Made by a program: the position numbers and the translations under genes. Below the pieces are notes generated by a model, which was not told the origin of the DNA, did not search any database, and saw only the letters and a program-made list of their open reading frames with translations. Shown piece by piece: positions 27,655 to 36,961 of a DNA stretch of 64,000 nt. Positions within the stretch are counted from its first letter, which is position 1. Each line of letters opens with the position of its first letter. Source of the stretch: RUG13409 sp045616985 (lineage in GTDB: Bacteria; Bacillota; Clostridia; Peptostreptococcales; Anaerovoracaceae); contig JAZLHU010000051.1 of NCBI GenBank assembly GCA_045616985.1, forward strand, positions 1 through 64,000. Reading direction: 5' to 3'.

Positions 27655-29358
27655 ATGACCAAAGAACAAAGAGAAGAATTAAAAAAAGAGATGGACAGCC
27701 TGCCGAAGGGCGGTATTACTTATAAAACAATAAACAATACTCCCTACGCATATTATCAGTGGCAGGAAAACGGAAAGCAGAAAAGCAGGACCGTAAAAGG
27801 CGATGAGCTTGAAGAGCTTTCGGCAAAGCTTGCCAGAAAAAAAGCCGTAAGAGCCGTCTTAAACGGTTCGGCTCCCCTTGAAAGCCTTGGAATTTCAAGC
27901 AAGATTCAGGATAGGACTCAAAGAGAATACCTTTGCAGCGTAATTGCCGGAGGCGATCTTAAGCATTTAATCGCAAATTCCGAGGGGAAAATACCGAGAT
28001 TTGCCCTTAAGGAGCTTGAAGGCTATCTGTATTCCGAGCCAAACGGTAAGATATTTGTACTTTACGGACTTAAGCAGAGCGGAAAAACCACTCTTATGTA
28101 TCAGGCCCTTGCCGATATGAAGCCTGCAGACAGAAAAAAGGCCGCTTACGTTCAGCTCCGGGGCAATCAGAAGATAGAAGATCTTCAAAAGGATCTTTGG
28201 AAGCTCCATACCCGGGGCATAAGGTATGTTTTTGCGGATGAGATCACCAATGCAGACGATTTTATTGAAGGCTCGTCTGTTTTTTCGGAGGTTTTCATTC
28301 CTCTTGGCATGAAAATAGTGCTTTCAGGAGCAAATTCTCTGGAATTTGTGTTTGCCGGAAGAAAACATTTGTATGATAAGTGCATTTTTTGCCATATAAC
28401 ACCGCTTTTATACAAGGAGTTCTGCGAATTGTTCGGAAAAGTATCCTTTAATGACTACTTAAAATACGGCGGACACTTAAAATATGCAGAAGAAAGGGAT
28501 ATATTTTTGCAGAAAGGCAGAGCCGACGAGCATATAGACAGCTCTGCAACACAAAATATTTCGGCATCGCTTGCCGCATACCGCAACGAAGTTGCTTACG
28601 GATCACTTTGGGATCTTCAAAACACAAAAAAACTTGAAAGTGCCGTCAATCGGTACATAAAGCACATAAATCAGGAAGATTCATTTGAAATATTCAAAGA
28701 GGCCTTTAAGCTTGAAGGCATTTCAAATCTTAAGGATCTGATTTCCGATGGCTTTTCTGACACAATCACGCCTGATGCCGGAGAACAGATAAGAAGTTAT
28801 CTGGATCTGACGGATCTTACCGCGGAAATATCGGAGGATACGGCTGCATCCCGCAGGCTGACGGAGCAGAAGCAGGTCTTTTTGATTCCGGCGCTTCGCT
28901 ATGCACAAAGCACGGAGCTTCTTAAAACCCTTATATTCGATTTGATTTTTGCTGACGAAAGCGGCGAAGAGAAGAAAAAGATATTAAATATCTCAACGGC
29001 GAGGCTTTTGGATGCAATGGTCCGGGACCAGGTGCTTTTGGAAACGTCCATTGCGTTTCTCGGCCCTGACAGAAAAAAACCGAAGAGAAATGTTGAAATC
29101 CAAAGGCTGAAGCTTGAAAATTCAACGGTAGATATGCTTATTTTCTGGCCGGAAAAAAGAGTCTGCCAGATTTACTGCGTATCTGCCGAGGATGCCGCTC
29201 AAAAAGAGCTTGCATCGGCAATTACCGATGAGAAAAATCTTGAAACAATCGAACGCTTGTACGGCAAAATCACCGGCAGGGGCGTTTTATATCTTGGCCC
29301 AAGCTGCGAATTCAACGGAATAATGTACTTGAACATAGAAGATTATCTTACGAAATAA
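27655..29358 (+). CDS. AAA ATPase with DUF6788-like N-terminus
   Basis: A 567-aa ATP-binding protein. Residues about 18-65 (KGGITYKTINNTPYAYYQW, then SRTVKGDELEELSA) resemble the small DUF6788 domain. From about 125 comes an AAA_14-type ATPase: Walker A YGLKQSGKTTLM (about 137-148), Walker B IRYVFADEI (about 185-193), sensor VLSGANSLEF. The C-terminal half ends in a possible nuclease-like region (VDMLIFWPEKRVCQIYCVS), as in the ATPase-DUF4143 group often linked to toxins or defence; this is only a resemblance. The stop overlaps the next start by one base. AGGGAA precedes the ATG. Confidence 0.7.
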   Translation: MTKEQREELKKEMDSLPKGGITYKTINNTPYAYYQWQENGKQKSRTVKGDELEELSAKLARKKAVRAVLNGSAPLESLGISSKIQDRTQREYLCSVIAGGDLKHLIANSEGKIPRFALKELEGYLYSEPNGKIFVLYGLKQSGKTTLMYQALADMKPADRKKAAYVQLRGNQKIEDLQKDLWKLHTRGIRYVFADEITNADDFIEGSSVFSEVFIPLGMKIVLSGANSLEFVFAGRKHLYDKCIFCHITPLLYKEFCELFGKVSFNDYLKYGGHLKYAEERDIFLQKGRADEHIDSSATQNISASLAAYRNEVAYGSLWDLQNTKKLESAVNRYIKHINQEDSFEIFKEAFKLEGISNLKDLISDGFSDTITPDAGEQIRSYLDLTDLTAEISEDTAASRRLTEQKQVFLIPALRYAQSTELLKTLIFDLIFADESGEEKKKILNISTARLLDAMVRDQVLLETSIAFLGPDRKKPKRNVEIQRLKLENSTVDMLIFWPEKRVCQIYCVSAEDAAQKELASAITDEKNLETIERLYGKITGRGVLYLGPSCEFNGIMYLNIEDYLTK

Positions 29359-30059
29359 TGAAAAAAAGAGTTTGGGAACTTGATTTTATAAGAGGCGGAG
29401 CCATCCTCATCATGATAGCAATCCATCTGGCGGTGGATCTGATGCTTGCCGGAAAGATTGAATACATAGAAAGCTCATTTTTCTGGTTCGTGAAGCTCTA
29501 CGGCGGAATAATCTTTGTGCTTATTTCCGGAATATGCGCCGAGTTTTCTAAAAACAACCTGAAAAGAGGACTTGTGGTCTTCGGATGCGGAATGCTGCTT
29601 ACCATTGTGACCGCAGCCCTGTATAAGCTCGGAATATGTCCGCAGGACATCCTTATTCAGTGGGGAGTTCTGCATCTGATCGGATTTTCAATGATGATTT
29701 ATCCCCTGTATAAAAAGCTCCCGAAACCCGCTGCGCTTATCCTTGCTTTGGCAATTCTGGCTGCCGGCTATTACCTTCGGGCAGAGGTCTGGACAACGAA
29801 TCCTTACCTTCTTCCTTTGGGAATCGAGCCGGTAGGCTTTAAAACAAGGGACTGGTACCCGATACTTCCCAATACAGGCTGGTTTATGCTCGGAAGTCTT
29901 TTGGGCAGGACTCTGTACAGGGAGAAGCTGAGTCTTTTCCCCGACGGTCCGCAGGAAAACGCAATAGTAAGCTTTTTATCACGCGTCGGAAGAAATTCAC
30001 TCCGGATCTATTTGATTTCACAGCCTCTTACTTATATAGCGGCAAATTATCTGATGTGA
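29358..30059 (+). CDS. Membrane acyltransferase-like protein (DUF1624/HGSNAT-like)
   Basis: A 233-aa protein with about seven membrane helices. It opens with RVWELDFIRGGAILIMIAIH, the conserved start of the heparan-alpha-glucosaminide N-acetyltransferase-like (DUF1624) family, including the Arg-Gly and the membrane His. ILPNTGWFMLGSLLGR near residue 170 is the second family motif. Members are thought to transfer acetyl groups across the membrane to sugars, but bacterial substrates are mostly unknown. Translationally coupled to the AAA gene. Confidence 0.75.
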   Translation: MKKRVWELDFIRGGAILIMIAIHLAVDLMLAGKIEYIESSFFWFVKLYGGIIFVLISGICAEFSKNNLKRGLVVFGCGMLLTIVTAALYKLGICPQDILIQWGVLHLIGFSMMIYPLYKKLPKPAALILALAILAAGYYLRAEVWTTNPYLLPLGIEPVGFKTRDWYPILPNTGWFMLGSLLGRTLYREKLSLFPDGPQENAIVSFLSRVGRNSLRIYLISQPLTYIAANYLM

Positions 30060-30087
30060 AACGCAATACAAACGAAAAATACATATA

Positions 30088-31404
30088 ATGATGATAACGA
30101 ATTCAGGTACAATATATCGTGGCATATCCTTGGGACTGGATGCATTTTCGCTTCTGATATCTTTGGTTTTGGCATATGCAATAGGAACGGAAAAGGCTGT
30201 AAAAAAGGCCGAAATGAAATATTTTTCAGCCATTGTAGCTTTCAATGCACTTTGCTCAGCCTGCGATTTCGGCGTATGCATAAACGAAGGAAACATAAGC
30301 ACTGCTTCAAGTGTTGAAATGCTTGCCAATCTTTCCTTTGTATTTTCGATGTTTGTATTGCTGTTCTTTTGCTTTTATCAATATCACATGATGAGGCAAA
30401 GAGTATATGTTTCCGGCGGAATAAATTACAGCTCTGCGTTTACCTGCAACACCTTATGGATAGTATTCTTAATCGGAAACATCCAGGAAAAGCCCTGGTT
30501 TATCAGCGTCAGTTCGCAAGGAATGGTTGAAAGACAGCCTGCATATATTGTTCTTCCTATTGTGGTATGCGTAATCCTGCTGTTTAATTTCTTCCTTATC
30601 CTTTCGGACAGAAAGCATTTAAACAGACACGAGCTTTTCGCCTGGATATCCTACGAGATTTTTCCGGGAATCATATACATAATATATTTTGCGACAGGAT
30701 TCTTTAGGGAAGCGTTTATGTACGCTGCGGCAAGTCTTTCGCTCATACTTTTATATATCAATATTCACATATCCGGTATAAGAGAAAGTATTGAAACGGA
30801 GAACAGGCTTAGCAAATCCCAGATGCAGCTTATGGTAAGTCAGATACAACCGCATTTTTTGTACAATTCCTTAAATTCCATCTATGCCCTCATAGATCAG
30901 GATCCGGAAATTGCCCAGGAAGCGGTAAGCACCTTTTCGGATTATCTTCGCCAGAACATCAACGCCTTAAAAAAAGACGAGCCCGTTGAGTTTGAAGAAG
31001 AAATGGAACACACAAAGGCATATTTGTATCTGGAAAAAATACGCTTCGGAGATAAACTCAATATAGAGTTCGATATAAAAGCAAAGGATTTTAAAATCCC
31101 GCCGCTGTCGGTTCAGCCCCTGGTTGAAAATGCAATAAAGCATGGAATAAGCCAAAAGGCTGACGGAGGAAATCTTAAGATAGCAAGCCGGGAAAACGAA
31201 ACGGATAATATTATTCAGATTACGGACGACGGCAAGGGCTTTGAAGCCGGAAGGTTTTCCGACGACAAAAAAAGCACTCATATCGGAATGGTTAATGTAA
31301 GCACAAGAATTCAGACTATGGTATCGGGCAAACTGAATGTAAGCAGTGTGCCCGGCCGGGGAACGATTTGCACAATTACAATACCAAAGGATAATAAGAG
31401 GTAA
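30088..31404 (+). CDS. LytS-like sensor histidine kinase
   Basis: A 438-aa membrane kinase of the LytS/YpdA type. Residues 1-235 hold about seven to eight hydrophobic helices, a novel-looking membrane sensor without a recognised domain. The His_kinase region follows: SQIQPHFLYNSLNSIYALI with His256, then VQPLVENAIKHG (N box) and ITDDGKGF (G box). No regulator gene is adjacent, but a response regulator (34414) lies two genes downstream in the same run and is the likely partner. No good ribosome site is seen before the ATG. Confidence 0.82.
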   Translation: MMITNSGTIYRGISLGLDAFSLLISLVLAYAIGTEKAVKKAEMKYFSAIVAFNALCSACDFGVCINEGNISTASSVEMLANLSFVFSMFVLLFFCFYQYHMMRQRVYVSGGINYSSAFTCNTLWIVFLIGNIQEKPWFISVSSQGMVERQPAYIVLPIVVCVILLFNFFLILSDRKHLNRHELFAWISYEIFPGIIYIIYFATGFFREAFMYAAASLSLILLYINIHISGIRESIETENRLSKSQMQLMVSQIQPHFLYNSLNSIYALIDQDPEIAQEAVSTFSDYLRQNINALKKDEPVEFEEEMEHTKAYLYLEKIRFGDKLNIEFDIKAKDFKIPPLSVQPLVENAIKHGISQKADGGNLKIASRENETDNIIQITDDGKGFEAGRFSDDKKSTHIGMVNVSTRIQTMVSGKLNVSSVPGRGTICTITIPKDNKR

Positions 31405-31409
31405 GGAAG

Positions 31410-33503
31410 ATGCCAAAAGAATGGTACGAACAATTTAAAGCTATAGTCAATGGCATGTTGGGAGCGGATAAAACTGCGGGCAGCATACTTGGAGTAGACG
31501 GAAGGCCTCTGCTTGATTTTGATACTGTCATAAAAGGAACCAAGCTTACGGAGCTTACCGAGGCACAGGCAGGCATATTATATGAGGCGGCAAAAACAGG
31601 CGGTCTTATCATTCCTGCCGAGAATAAAGCAAATTCTCAGGTAATTTATAACGATAAAGAGAATAAGCCGCAAATCCTTGCTCCGAATATGAACATTATT
31701 AATGAAGAAAATCCGGACGCGGAGGAAGTTAATAAGTGGCAGCAGCCTTTAAAGGCAGCCGTAGAAAAATTTTCACAGCTTGATGATTCTGAAATTGTCA
31801 GCGAAGAAAAAATAAGAGACTATTCCATCGCCGCCAAAACAATGACAGACCTCTACGGCGGTCCTGATGCTGAAAAGGTTCTCGATGCAGAGTGGGTTCT
31901 TGATGCAAACGGAAATCCTCTTAAAAAAGGGAATGATGTGTGGGCTTCATACGGGGCAATCGACAGCGCTCTTAAGGGAGAATCAGATGTATATTTCCAG
32001 GGCATATACAACAAGGAGACGGGCAAGGAGGAAAGCTACAAATTCCATAAGAATCCCGAGACAAATAGGCCTGAAAAAACACTTCAGGAAGAGCCTATTA
32101 TGAGAGGCGCCGTTAAGGAAGATGTAATTAAAGAGCTTGAACCGATTGCCAATGCCCTGACACTCCATAAAACAAAGAATCCTTTCCTTAATAGGATAAA
32201 GAACAACATCAATAAGACAATTGAGGATCTGAATGAAATAACGGGTAAGGAAGAATTTAATAAAAAACTGGAGGAGCTTGCTCATGATGCCGATTTGTAC
32301 TTTATGGTAAAGTCCGGCACCAAGCTTTCAAAAACAGGTGCAGATAAGCTTGAAATGGTAAGCAGAATCAAAGAGGTCAGAGACGCCTCCCTTAATGACA
32401 AACTTCCTTCAGAGATTCCGCTGGATAAGGTAAAATTTATGCAGACTCAGCTTGCCGCAAAATTTGTCAAGGGCTATGCCGTATCCATGAGAGATTACAG
32501 CAAGGATCCTGTTTTGGCGGAAAAGGCAAGAGATATGCTTCTTGACCATAAGGCCTTTGAAAAGGGAGTAAATGAGATCATGGCAAACCCTGCCTTCCAA
32601 TATCTCTACGGAAGCAGAAAAGAAGGAGACATGCTTGATACAATCCATAGAATCAACGAGGGCATGGATCTTAAGGCTTCGCAGCTTGTAAAGAAAGTCA
32701 AGGTGGAAGCAGAGCTTCCGAGCAAGGACAGACCTGCATTTGAGTCTTACATGAAGCAGCAGGCGCCAAGGCGCATTGATGCCACCAGGGGTATCAACGG
32801 AAGACTTGCTTTAAGCAGACATGCGGAAATTCTGGATGCCCTTGAAGATATGAGAAAGCAGCTTACCGCCGTAGGAAGAAGCGGCGCCGCATCTGCAGAG
32901 CTTCAGAATCTTGAAAAGGAGCTTGCAATTTCAACCATAAGACTTCAGAACGGTAATAACTTTATGAATGTAAAGGCTCAGCTTGCACAGCTTGGCGATG
33001 CCGCCGATGCGTACATGAGCAAGGTCATGAACAGCAAGATGAACGGCAGGCGTTTCCAGCGCTTTAACATTGCAAACCAAATAAAAGAGGTCTGCGATGC
33101 CGTTGCAGAGGACAAGCCTGTTGCCCAAAACGTAAAGCACGGCGACGAGCTTAAAAAGGACAGCCTTGCAGCAAGACTTGCAAATCAGGTTGCCAAAGAG
33201 CTTCTTAAAAGCGACAGCCCGGCCGCTCAAAAGCGCGGCAAGAGAATGCTCTTAGAGCCGAAGATTTTTGAAGCCGAAAAGGAAAAGCTTATGGACAGCG
33301 AGGCATTCCAGAATCTTTATAACACAAGCGGCGCTATAGAAGATGCAATAGAATCGAAGCCGGAAAGCATCTACAAAGACTTCCTTGCCGAAAAGAAGAG
33401 GACCGAGCCTGAAATAGAAAAGAACGGACCGGACAGAAAGAGGCTCGAAGAAAAAGCGATCGAAAAGGAAAAAGAGGACAAGATGATAAGCCTCAGCTTC
33501 TGA
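31410..33503 (+). CDS. Alpha-helical protein with duplicated module, 697 aa
   Basis: No family recognised. It follows the kinase by 5 nt with a GTAAGGAAG site. Without signal or membrane segments, it is helical and charged. A module of about 80-95 aa occurs twice: at about 317-398 (IKEVRDA ... AAKFVKGY ... ARDMLLDHKAFEKGVNEIM ... FQYLY) and about 556-634 (IKEVCDA ... AARLANQV ... KRMLLEPKIFEAEKEKLM ... FQNLY). A related pattern appears in the 318-aa protein at 8.1 kb. The N-terminal 110 residues look globular. Position inside a kinase-regulator run suggests a role linked to that system or to the secretion operon. Confidence 0.75.
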   Translation: MPKEWYEQFKAIVNGMLGADKTAGSILGVDGRPLLDFDTVIKGTKLTELTEAQAGILYEAAKTGGLIIPAENKANSQVIYNDKENKPQILAPNMNIINEENPDAEEVNKWQQPLKAAVEKFSQLDDSEIVSEEKIRDYSIAAKTMTDLYGGPDAEKVLDAEWVLDANGNPLKKGNDVWASYGAIDSALKGESDVYFQGIYNKETGKEESYKFHKNPETNRPEKTLQEEPIMRGAVKEDVIKELEPIANALTLHKTKNPFLNRIKNNINKTIEDLNEITGKEEFNKKLEELAHDADLYFMVKSGTKLSKTGADKLEMVSRIKEVRDASLNDKLPSEIPLDKVKFMQTQLAAKFVKGYAVSMRDYSKDPVLAEKARDMLLDHKAFEKGVNEIMANPAFQYLYGSRKEGDMLDTIHRINEGMDLKASQLVKKVKVEAELPSKDRPAFESYMKQQAPRRIDATRGINGRLALSRHAEILDALEDMRKQLTAVGRSGAASAELQNLEKELAISTIRLQNGNNFMNVKAQLAQLGDAADAYMSKVMNSKMNGRRFQRFNIANQIKEVCDAVAEDKPVAQNVKHGDELKKDSLAARLANQVAKELLKSDSPAAQKRGKRMLLEPKIFEAEKEKLMDSEAFQNLYNTSGAIEDAIESKPESIYKDFLAEKKRTEPEIEKNGPDRKRLEEKAIEKEKEDKMISLSF

Positions 33504-33522
33504 GATAAAGGGGATGTAAAGA

Positions 33523-34413
33523 ATGGAAGAATTAAGAAACACATTAAGTCCTGTAGTAATAGACCTTATACTTGCAGCCCTGATACTGCTTGTTGCCTGC
33601 CTTAAGGCAAAGGCCGGAATATTTCACAGCGTTATGTCTGCAGTGGTAGTGATACTCGCTATTGCCATCGGCTTTGTTGCATCAAAGTATTTGCAGGAGC
33701 CTGTAAGCAATTACGCCTGGCAAAAATACGGGCCTATAGTTGAAGAAAAATTTGATGCCGAGGTCGAGGCTTCGATCACGGGAGAGGAAAGTCTGGCTCA
33801 GGTCTTCCGGAGAAACTGGAACAGAATAATCGAATCCTTTGATCTTGAATTTCTGGAAGCTCTTGAAATTCAAGATACAAACCCTGATTTCAGCACCGAT
33901 GAAATGATAGCCAAGGTCAAAGTAATTACTCTGACCAAAGCAAAGCTTCTTTGCGACAGGGTTTGCAAGGTAGCTCTGTTTGGTATCATTACTGCCATCG
34001 CCTTGCTTGTGCTTACCATCATTAAAAACATTTTGGATAAGGTTGCAAACTTCTCTGTTGTGGGCTGGGCAAATCACCTGCTGGGCTTTGTTTTCGGCTT
34101 GGTGGAGATGACGGTAATACTTCTTGTTATCATCAGGTTTGTCGGAATGATAAACATCACCTTCTTCCAGGAGCTTTCGGAAGGGACCGTGCTTCTTAAG
34201 TGGTTTATCGGAGGAGACATCAACGCAACGCTTTATTCAATTCAGAATCTTTCCTGGGAAGATGTAAAGAATATGGATCTTAAGCTGGAGGATTTTACAA
34301 CAGTAGATTTTAAATCCGTAGGGGAACAGATTAAGAGCATAATGCAAAACATTAATATCCCTAAAGAACTTACACAAACGGTTAAGGATGTTGCAGGAGA
34401 AATAATAAAATAA
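33523..34413 (+). CDS. CvpA-like membrane protein
   Basis: A 296-aa protein with four membrane helices. The CvpA family core is visible: a first helical pair with KAKAGIFHSVMSAVVVILA near residues 28-46, a soluble insert at about 65-140, and the second pair with SVVGWANHLLGFVFGLVEM at about 180-198. CvpA proteins are needed for colicin V export in E. coli and for envelope homeostasis elsewhere. The insert and the C-terminal tail (240-296) make it longer than usual (about 160-200 aa). AAAGGGG precedes the start and the response regulator starts directly after the stop. Confidence 0.75.
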   Translation: MEELRNTLSPVVIDLILAALILLVACLKAKAGIFHSVMSAVVVILAIAIGFVASKYLQEPVSNYAWQKYGPIVEEKFDAEVEASITGEESLAQVFRRNWNRIIESFDLEFLEALEIQDTNPDFSTDEMIAKVKVITLTKAKLLCDRVCKVALFGIITAIALLVLTIIKNILDKVANFSVVGWANHLLGFVFGLVEMTVILLVIIRFVGMINITFFQELSEGTVLLKWFIGGDINATLYSIQNLSWEDVKNMDLKLEDFTTVDFKSVGEQIKSIMQNINIPKELTQTVKDVAGEIIK

Positions 34414-35211
34414 ATGAAAATACTTGCAGTAGACGACGAAGCTCTGGGTCTTAAGGCCCTTACAAATGCCATAACAAAAACGCTTCCGGATGCGGAGGTG
34501 GCAGCTTTTAATTCCTCAAAAGAGGCCCTGGCCTTTGCAAAGAAAAATGACATTTATGCCGCCTGCCTTGATATTCAGATGCCGGAAATGAGCGGCACCG
34601 AGCTTGCAAAAAGGCTTAAGCTTTTGAATCCTGCGATTTATATTATTTTTGCCACGGGCTTTGATGCCTATATGGGCGATGCCTTTGCTCTTCATGCAAA
34701 CGGCTATCTTTTAAAGCCCATTACGCCGGCAAAGGTAAAAAAAGAGTTTGACAACATTCAGGCTCTGGCTGCTGCTTATGCAAAAAATGCGGCTAAGGAT
34801 AAAAAGCAATTGAGATTTCAGTGCTTCGGAAATTTTGAGGTCTTCTTCGGCAGCGACCCTGTCCGTTTCAAATACGATAAAACAAAAGAGGTTCTGGCTT
34901 ATCTTGTCAGCAGACGCGGCGCCCTGTGCAGCAATGATCAGGTTATATGCGCAGTCTTTGAAGACGATAACGATCACGAATCCTATCTCCGCGGAATAAG
35001 AAAGGATCTTGTAGACAGCTTAAGGGCCGCAGGCGCAGGAGATGTGATTGAAGTTCAGCGCGGCAAGATGGCTGTCTTAACAGAAAGCGTAAGCTGCGAT
35101 TACTACGATTTTTTAAACGGCGATGCCGCTGCCATCAACAGCTTTCGGGGCGAGTTTATGTCCCAGTACAGTTGGGGCGAATTTATCAATGCCGAGCTGA
35201 TCGGAGAGTAA
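34414..35211 (+). CDS. Response regulator with SARP-like DNA-binding domain
   Basis: A 265-aa regulator. Receiver domain (1-120) with Asp7/Asp8, phosphoacceptor Asp53 (CLDIQMP), and Lys of LLKPI. After a linker, residues about 133-225 form a SARP/OmpR-type winged helix: FQCFGNFEVFF, KEVLAYLVSRRGAL and RGIRKDLVDSLRAAGA. The end (RGEFMSQYSWGEF) looks like the beginning of a BTAD domain that stops short. The start ATG directly abuts the cvpA-like stop, so it is translationally coupled. Likely target: genes in this cluster, including the secretion operon; inferred from position. Confidence 0.78.
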   Translation: MKILAVDDEALGLKALTNAITKTLPDAEVAAFNSSKEALAFAKKNDIYAACLDIQMPEMSGTELAKRLKLLNPAIYIIFATGFDAYMGDAFALHANGYLLKPITPAKVKKEFDNIQALAAAYAKNAAKDKKQLRFQCFGNFEVFFGSDPVRFKYDKTKEVLAYLVSRRGALCSNDQVICAVFEDDNDHESYLRGIRKDLVDSLRAAGAGDVIEVQRGKMAVLTESVSCDYYDFLNGDAAAINSFRGEFMSQYSWGEFINAELIGE

Positions 35212-35232
35212 GCAAGGTTTTTCCCGGGTGCT

Positions 35233-36843
35233 ATGTCAATAAGAAAAAAGTTTAAACAGAATATTTCGTACAGAGTAAGCTTTGTGTGCTTTTGCTGCGT
35301 ATTTCTTGCACTTATGATACTTTGCAGCGTGATAGGACTTGCCTTTTGGAATTATCAATACGAAGAAGTAAGGGATGATTTATCCACATATACCGGTTTA
35401 ATTGCCAAGCTTATCGATCCGGACAAGACAGCAGCCTATCTTGCCGGAGAGCCGCAGGATGATTATTATTTCCAGATACAGGCCGGCATTGAGGCGCTTC
35501 AAAAAGAAGCGGGATTGGGTTATTTTTACGTGTTCTATCCCTCCGGGGAGGGCATAAGATATATTTGGGATACGGATCCTAATTATCCTGTCGATATCGA
35601 TAACTGCGAGGCGTACGAGGAATACGAGTATAAAAATATAAATGCAGCCTTAAGCAAATATCCTGAAATTACGGCGGATATATACGAATCGGAGTCGAAG
35701 GATTACGGAAGGCAGCTTATTTGCTACAGACCTGTATATCGGGATGCTTCCGGGGAGGATCTGATTGCGGTGATAGGGGCAGATCTGGATGCCGAAGAAA
35801 CCTATCGGGCAATGCAAAGCTACGAATATAAGATCATTGCAATAATCTTTTTAACAGCGTGTGTTGTTTCGTGGGTACTTAGATTTTTGATCTCCCGTCA
35901 ATTGGTAAAGCCCTTAAAGGAAATTTCGCTTACGGCAAAACAGCTTTTAAATGATATAGACAGTGATGCTGAAACGGTTTATACCTCAAAGTTCAGAAAT
36001 CACGATGAAATATACGATTTAGGCAATTCGATCAAGGGCCTGCACCACGAGCTTAAGGATTATATCAAAAAATTATCCGCGGCAACGGCGGAAACGGAAA
36101 GGATAGGAGCAGAGCTCAGGATTGCAGGCGAAATTCAGCAGGTTTTCCTGCCGAAGGCTTTTCCGGATAATGCGTACTACGATGTATATGCTTTAATGGA
36201 CCCGGCAAAAGAGATAGGAGGAGATTTTTACGATTTCTTTCCTCTTGACGAAGACCGCATTGCGATCGTGGTTGCCGACGTGTCCGATAAGGGCGTTCCG
36301 GCATCAATCGTTATGTCGATTACCAAAACTCTGATTTACGACCATATAAAAACAGATAAAGACCTCGGCAAGGCTTTGTCTCATGTTAATAATTTAGTTT
36401 TCCGTCCGGGAGAAAACGGTATGTTCGCAACGGTATTTGCAGGTATATTAAACCTTGAAAGCGGAGAGTTTTCTTATGTAAATGCAGGGCACGAGCCTCC
36501 GTTTATCAGTAAGGCGGGCGGAGCATTTGAAATGATAAAGCTCTCTCCCCAGATTGCCGTCGGTGTTTTTGAAAACGTTGTGTACAAGCCGGAAACCATG
36601 CTTTTAGAGCCGGGAGACAGGTTTTTCCAGTATACGGATGGTCTTACGGATGCAACTCCGGATAAGGAAGAAGGCGTTTTCTTTGGAATGGAGCGTATCA
36701 AGACCAGTCTGAATACCCATAAGGATCTTAAAATCAGGGAGCTGCTCGAAGCTGTCAAATCCGATGCGGATGCTTTTCAGGCAGACGGTCCTCAGTACGA
36801 CGATATAACAATGCTCTGCCTTGAGTTTAAGAGAAAAAAATAA
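35233..36843 (+). CDS. Membrane PP2C phosphatase, RsbU/SpoIIE-like
   Basis: A 536-aa sensor phosphatase. TM1 (about 16-38), extracellular Cache-like sensor region (40-195), TM2 (about 198-218), HAMP (218-285), short coiled coil, then a SpoIIE PP2C domain (about 310-535) with metal-binding GGDFYDFF, VADVSDKGVPAS, NAGHEPP and a final YDDITML. Enzymes of this group dephosphorylate a STAS anti-anti-sigma protein to release a sigma factor or other partner. A STAS protein is encoded at the far end of the next operon (54126). No RsbW-type kinase is found between. It is the last gene of the 27.7-36.8 kb run. Confidence 0.82.
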   Translation: MSIRKKFKQNISYRVSFVCFCCVFLALMILCSVIGLAFWNYQYEEVRDDLSTYTGLIAKLIDPDKTAAYLAGEPQDDYYFQIQAGIEALQKEAGLGYFYVFYPSGEGIRYIWDTDPNYPVDIDNCEAYEEYEYKNINAALSKYPEITADIYESESKDYGRQLICYRPVYRDASGEDLIAVIGADLDAEETYRAMQSYEYKIIAIIFLTACVVSWVLRFLISRQLVKPLKEISLTAKQLLNDIDSDAETVYTSKFRNHDEIYDLGNSIKGLHHELKDYIKKLSAATAETERIGAELRIAGEIQQVFLPKAFPDNAYYDVYALMDPAKEIGGDFYDFFPLDEDRIAIVVADVSDKGVPASIVMSITKTLIYDHIKTDKDLGKALSHVNNLVFRPGENGMFATVFAGILNLESGEFSYVNAGHEPPFISKAGGAFEMIKLSPQIAVGVFENVVYKPETMLLEPGDRFFQYTDGLTDATPDKEEGVFFGMERIKTSLNTHKDLKIRELLEAVKSDADAFQADGPQYDDITMLCLEFKRKK

Positions 36844-36849
36844 AAAATC

Positions 36850-36891
36850 AGCGTTTTATAATCAACAACGCTTGTGAAACGCTCGGTTTTT
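36850..36891 (+). terminator. Terminator or attenuator with two alternative stems
   Basis: AGCGTTT (36850-36856) can pair with AAACGCT (36877-36883), followed by CGG and a T run. Its first six bases can instead pair with AACGCT at 36867-36872. The two stems exclude each other. A TATAAT box at 36891-36896 directly follows and may be the -10 of the secretion operon, though no -35 fits. Confidence 0.45.
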
Positions 36892-36961
36892 ATAATATAA
36901 TCAGTCAAATTATTGATGTTCAGAATTGACAGCAGATTGTTATTTTATGGAGGAAAATATA

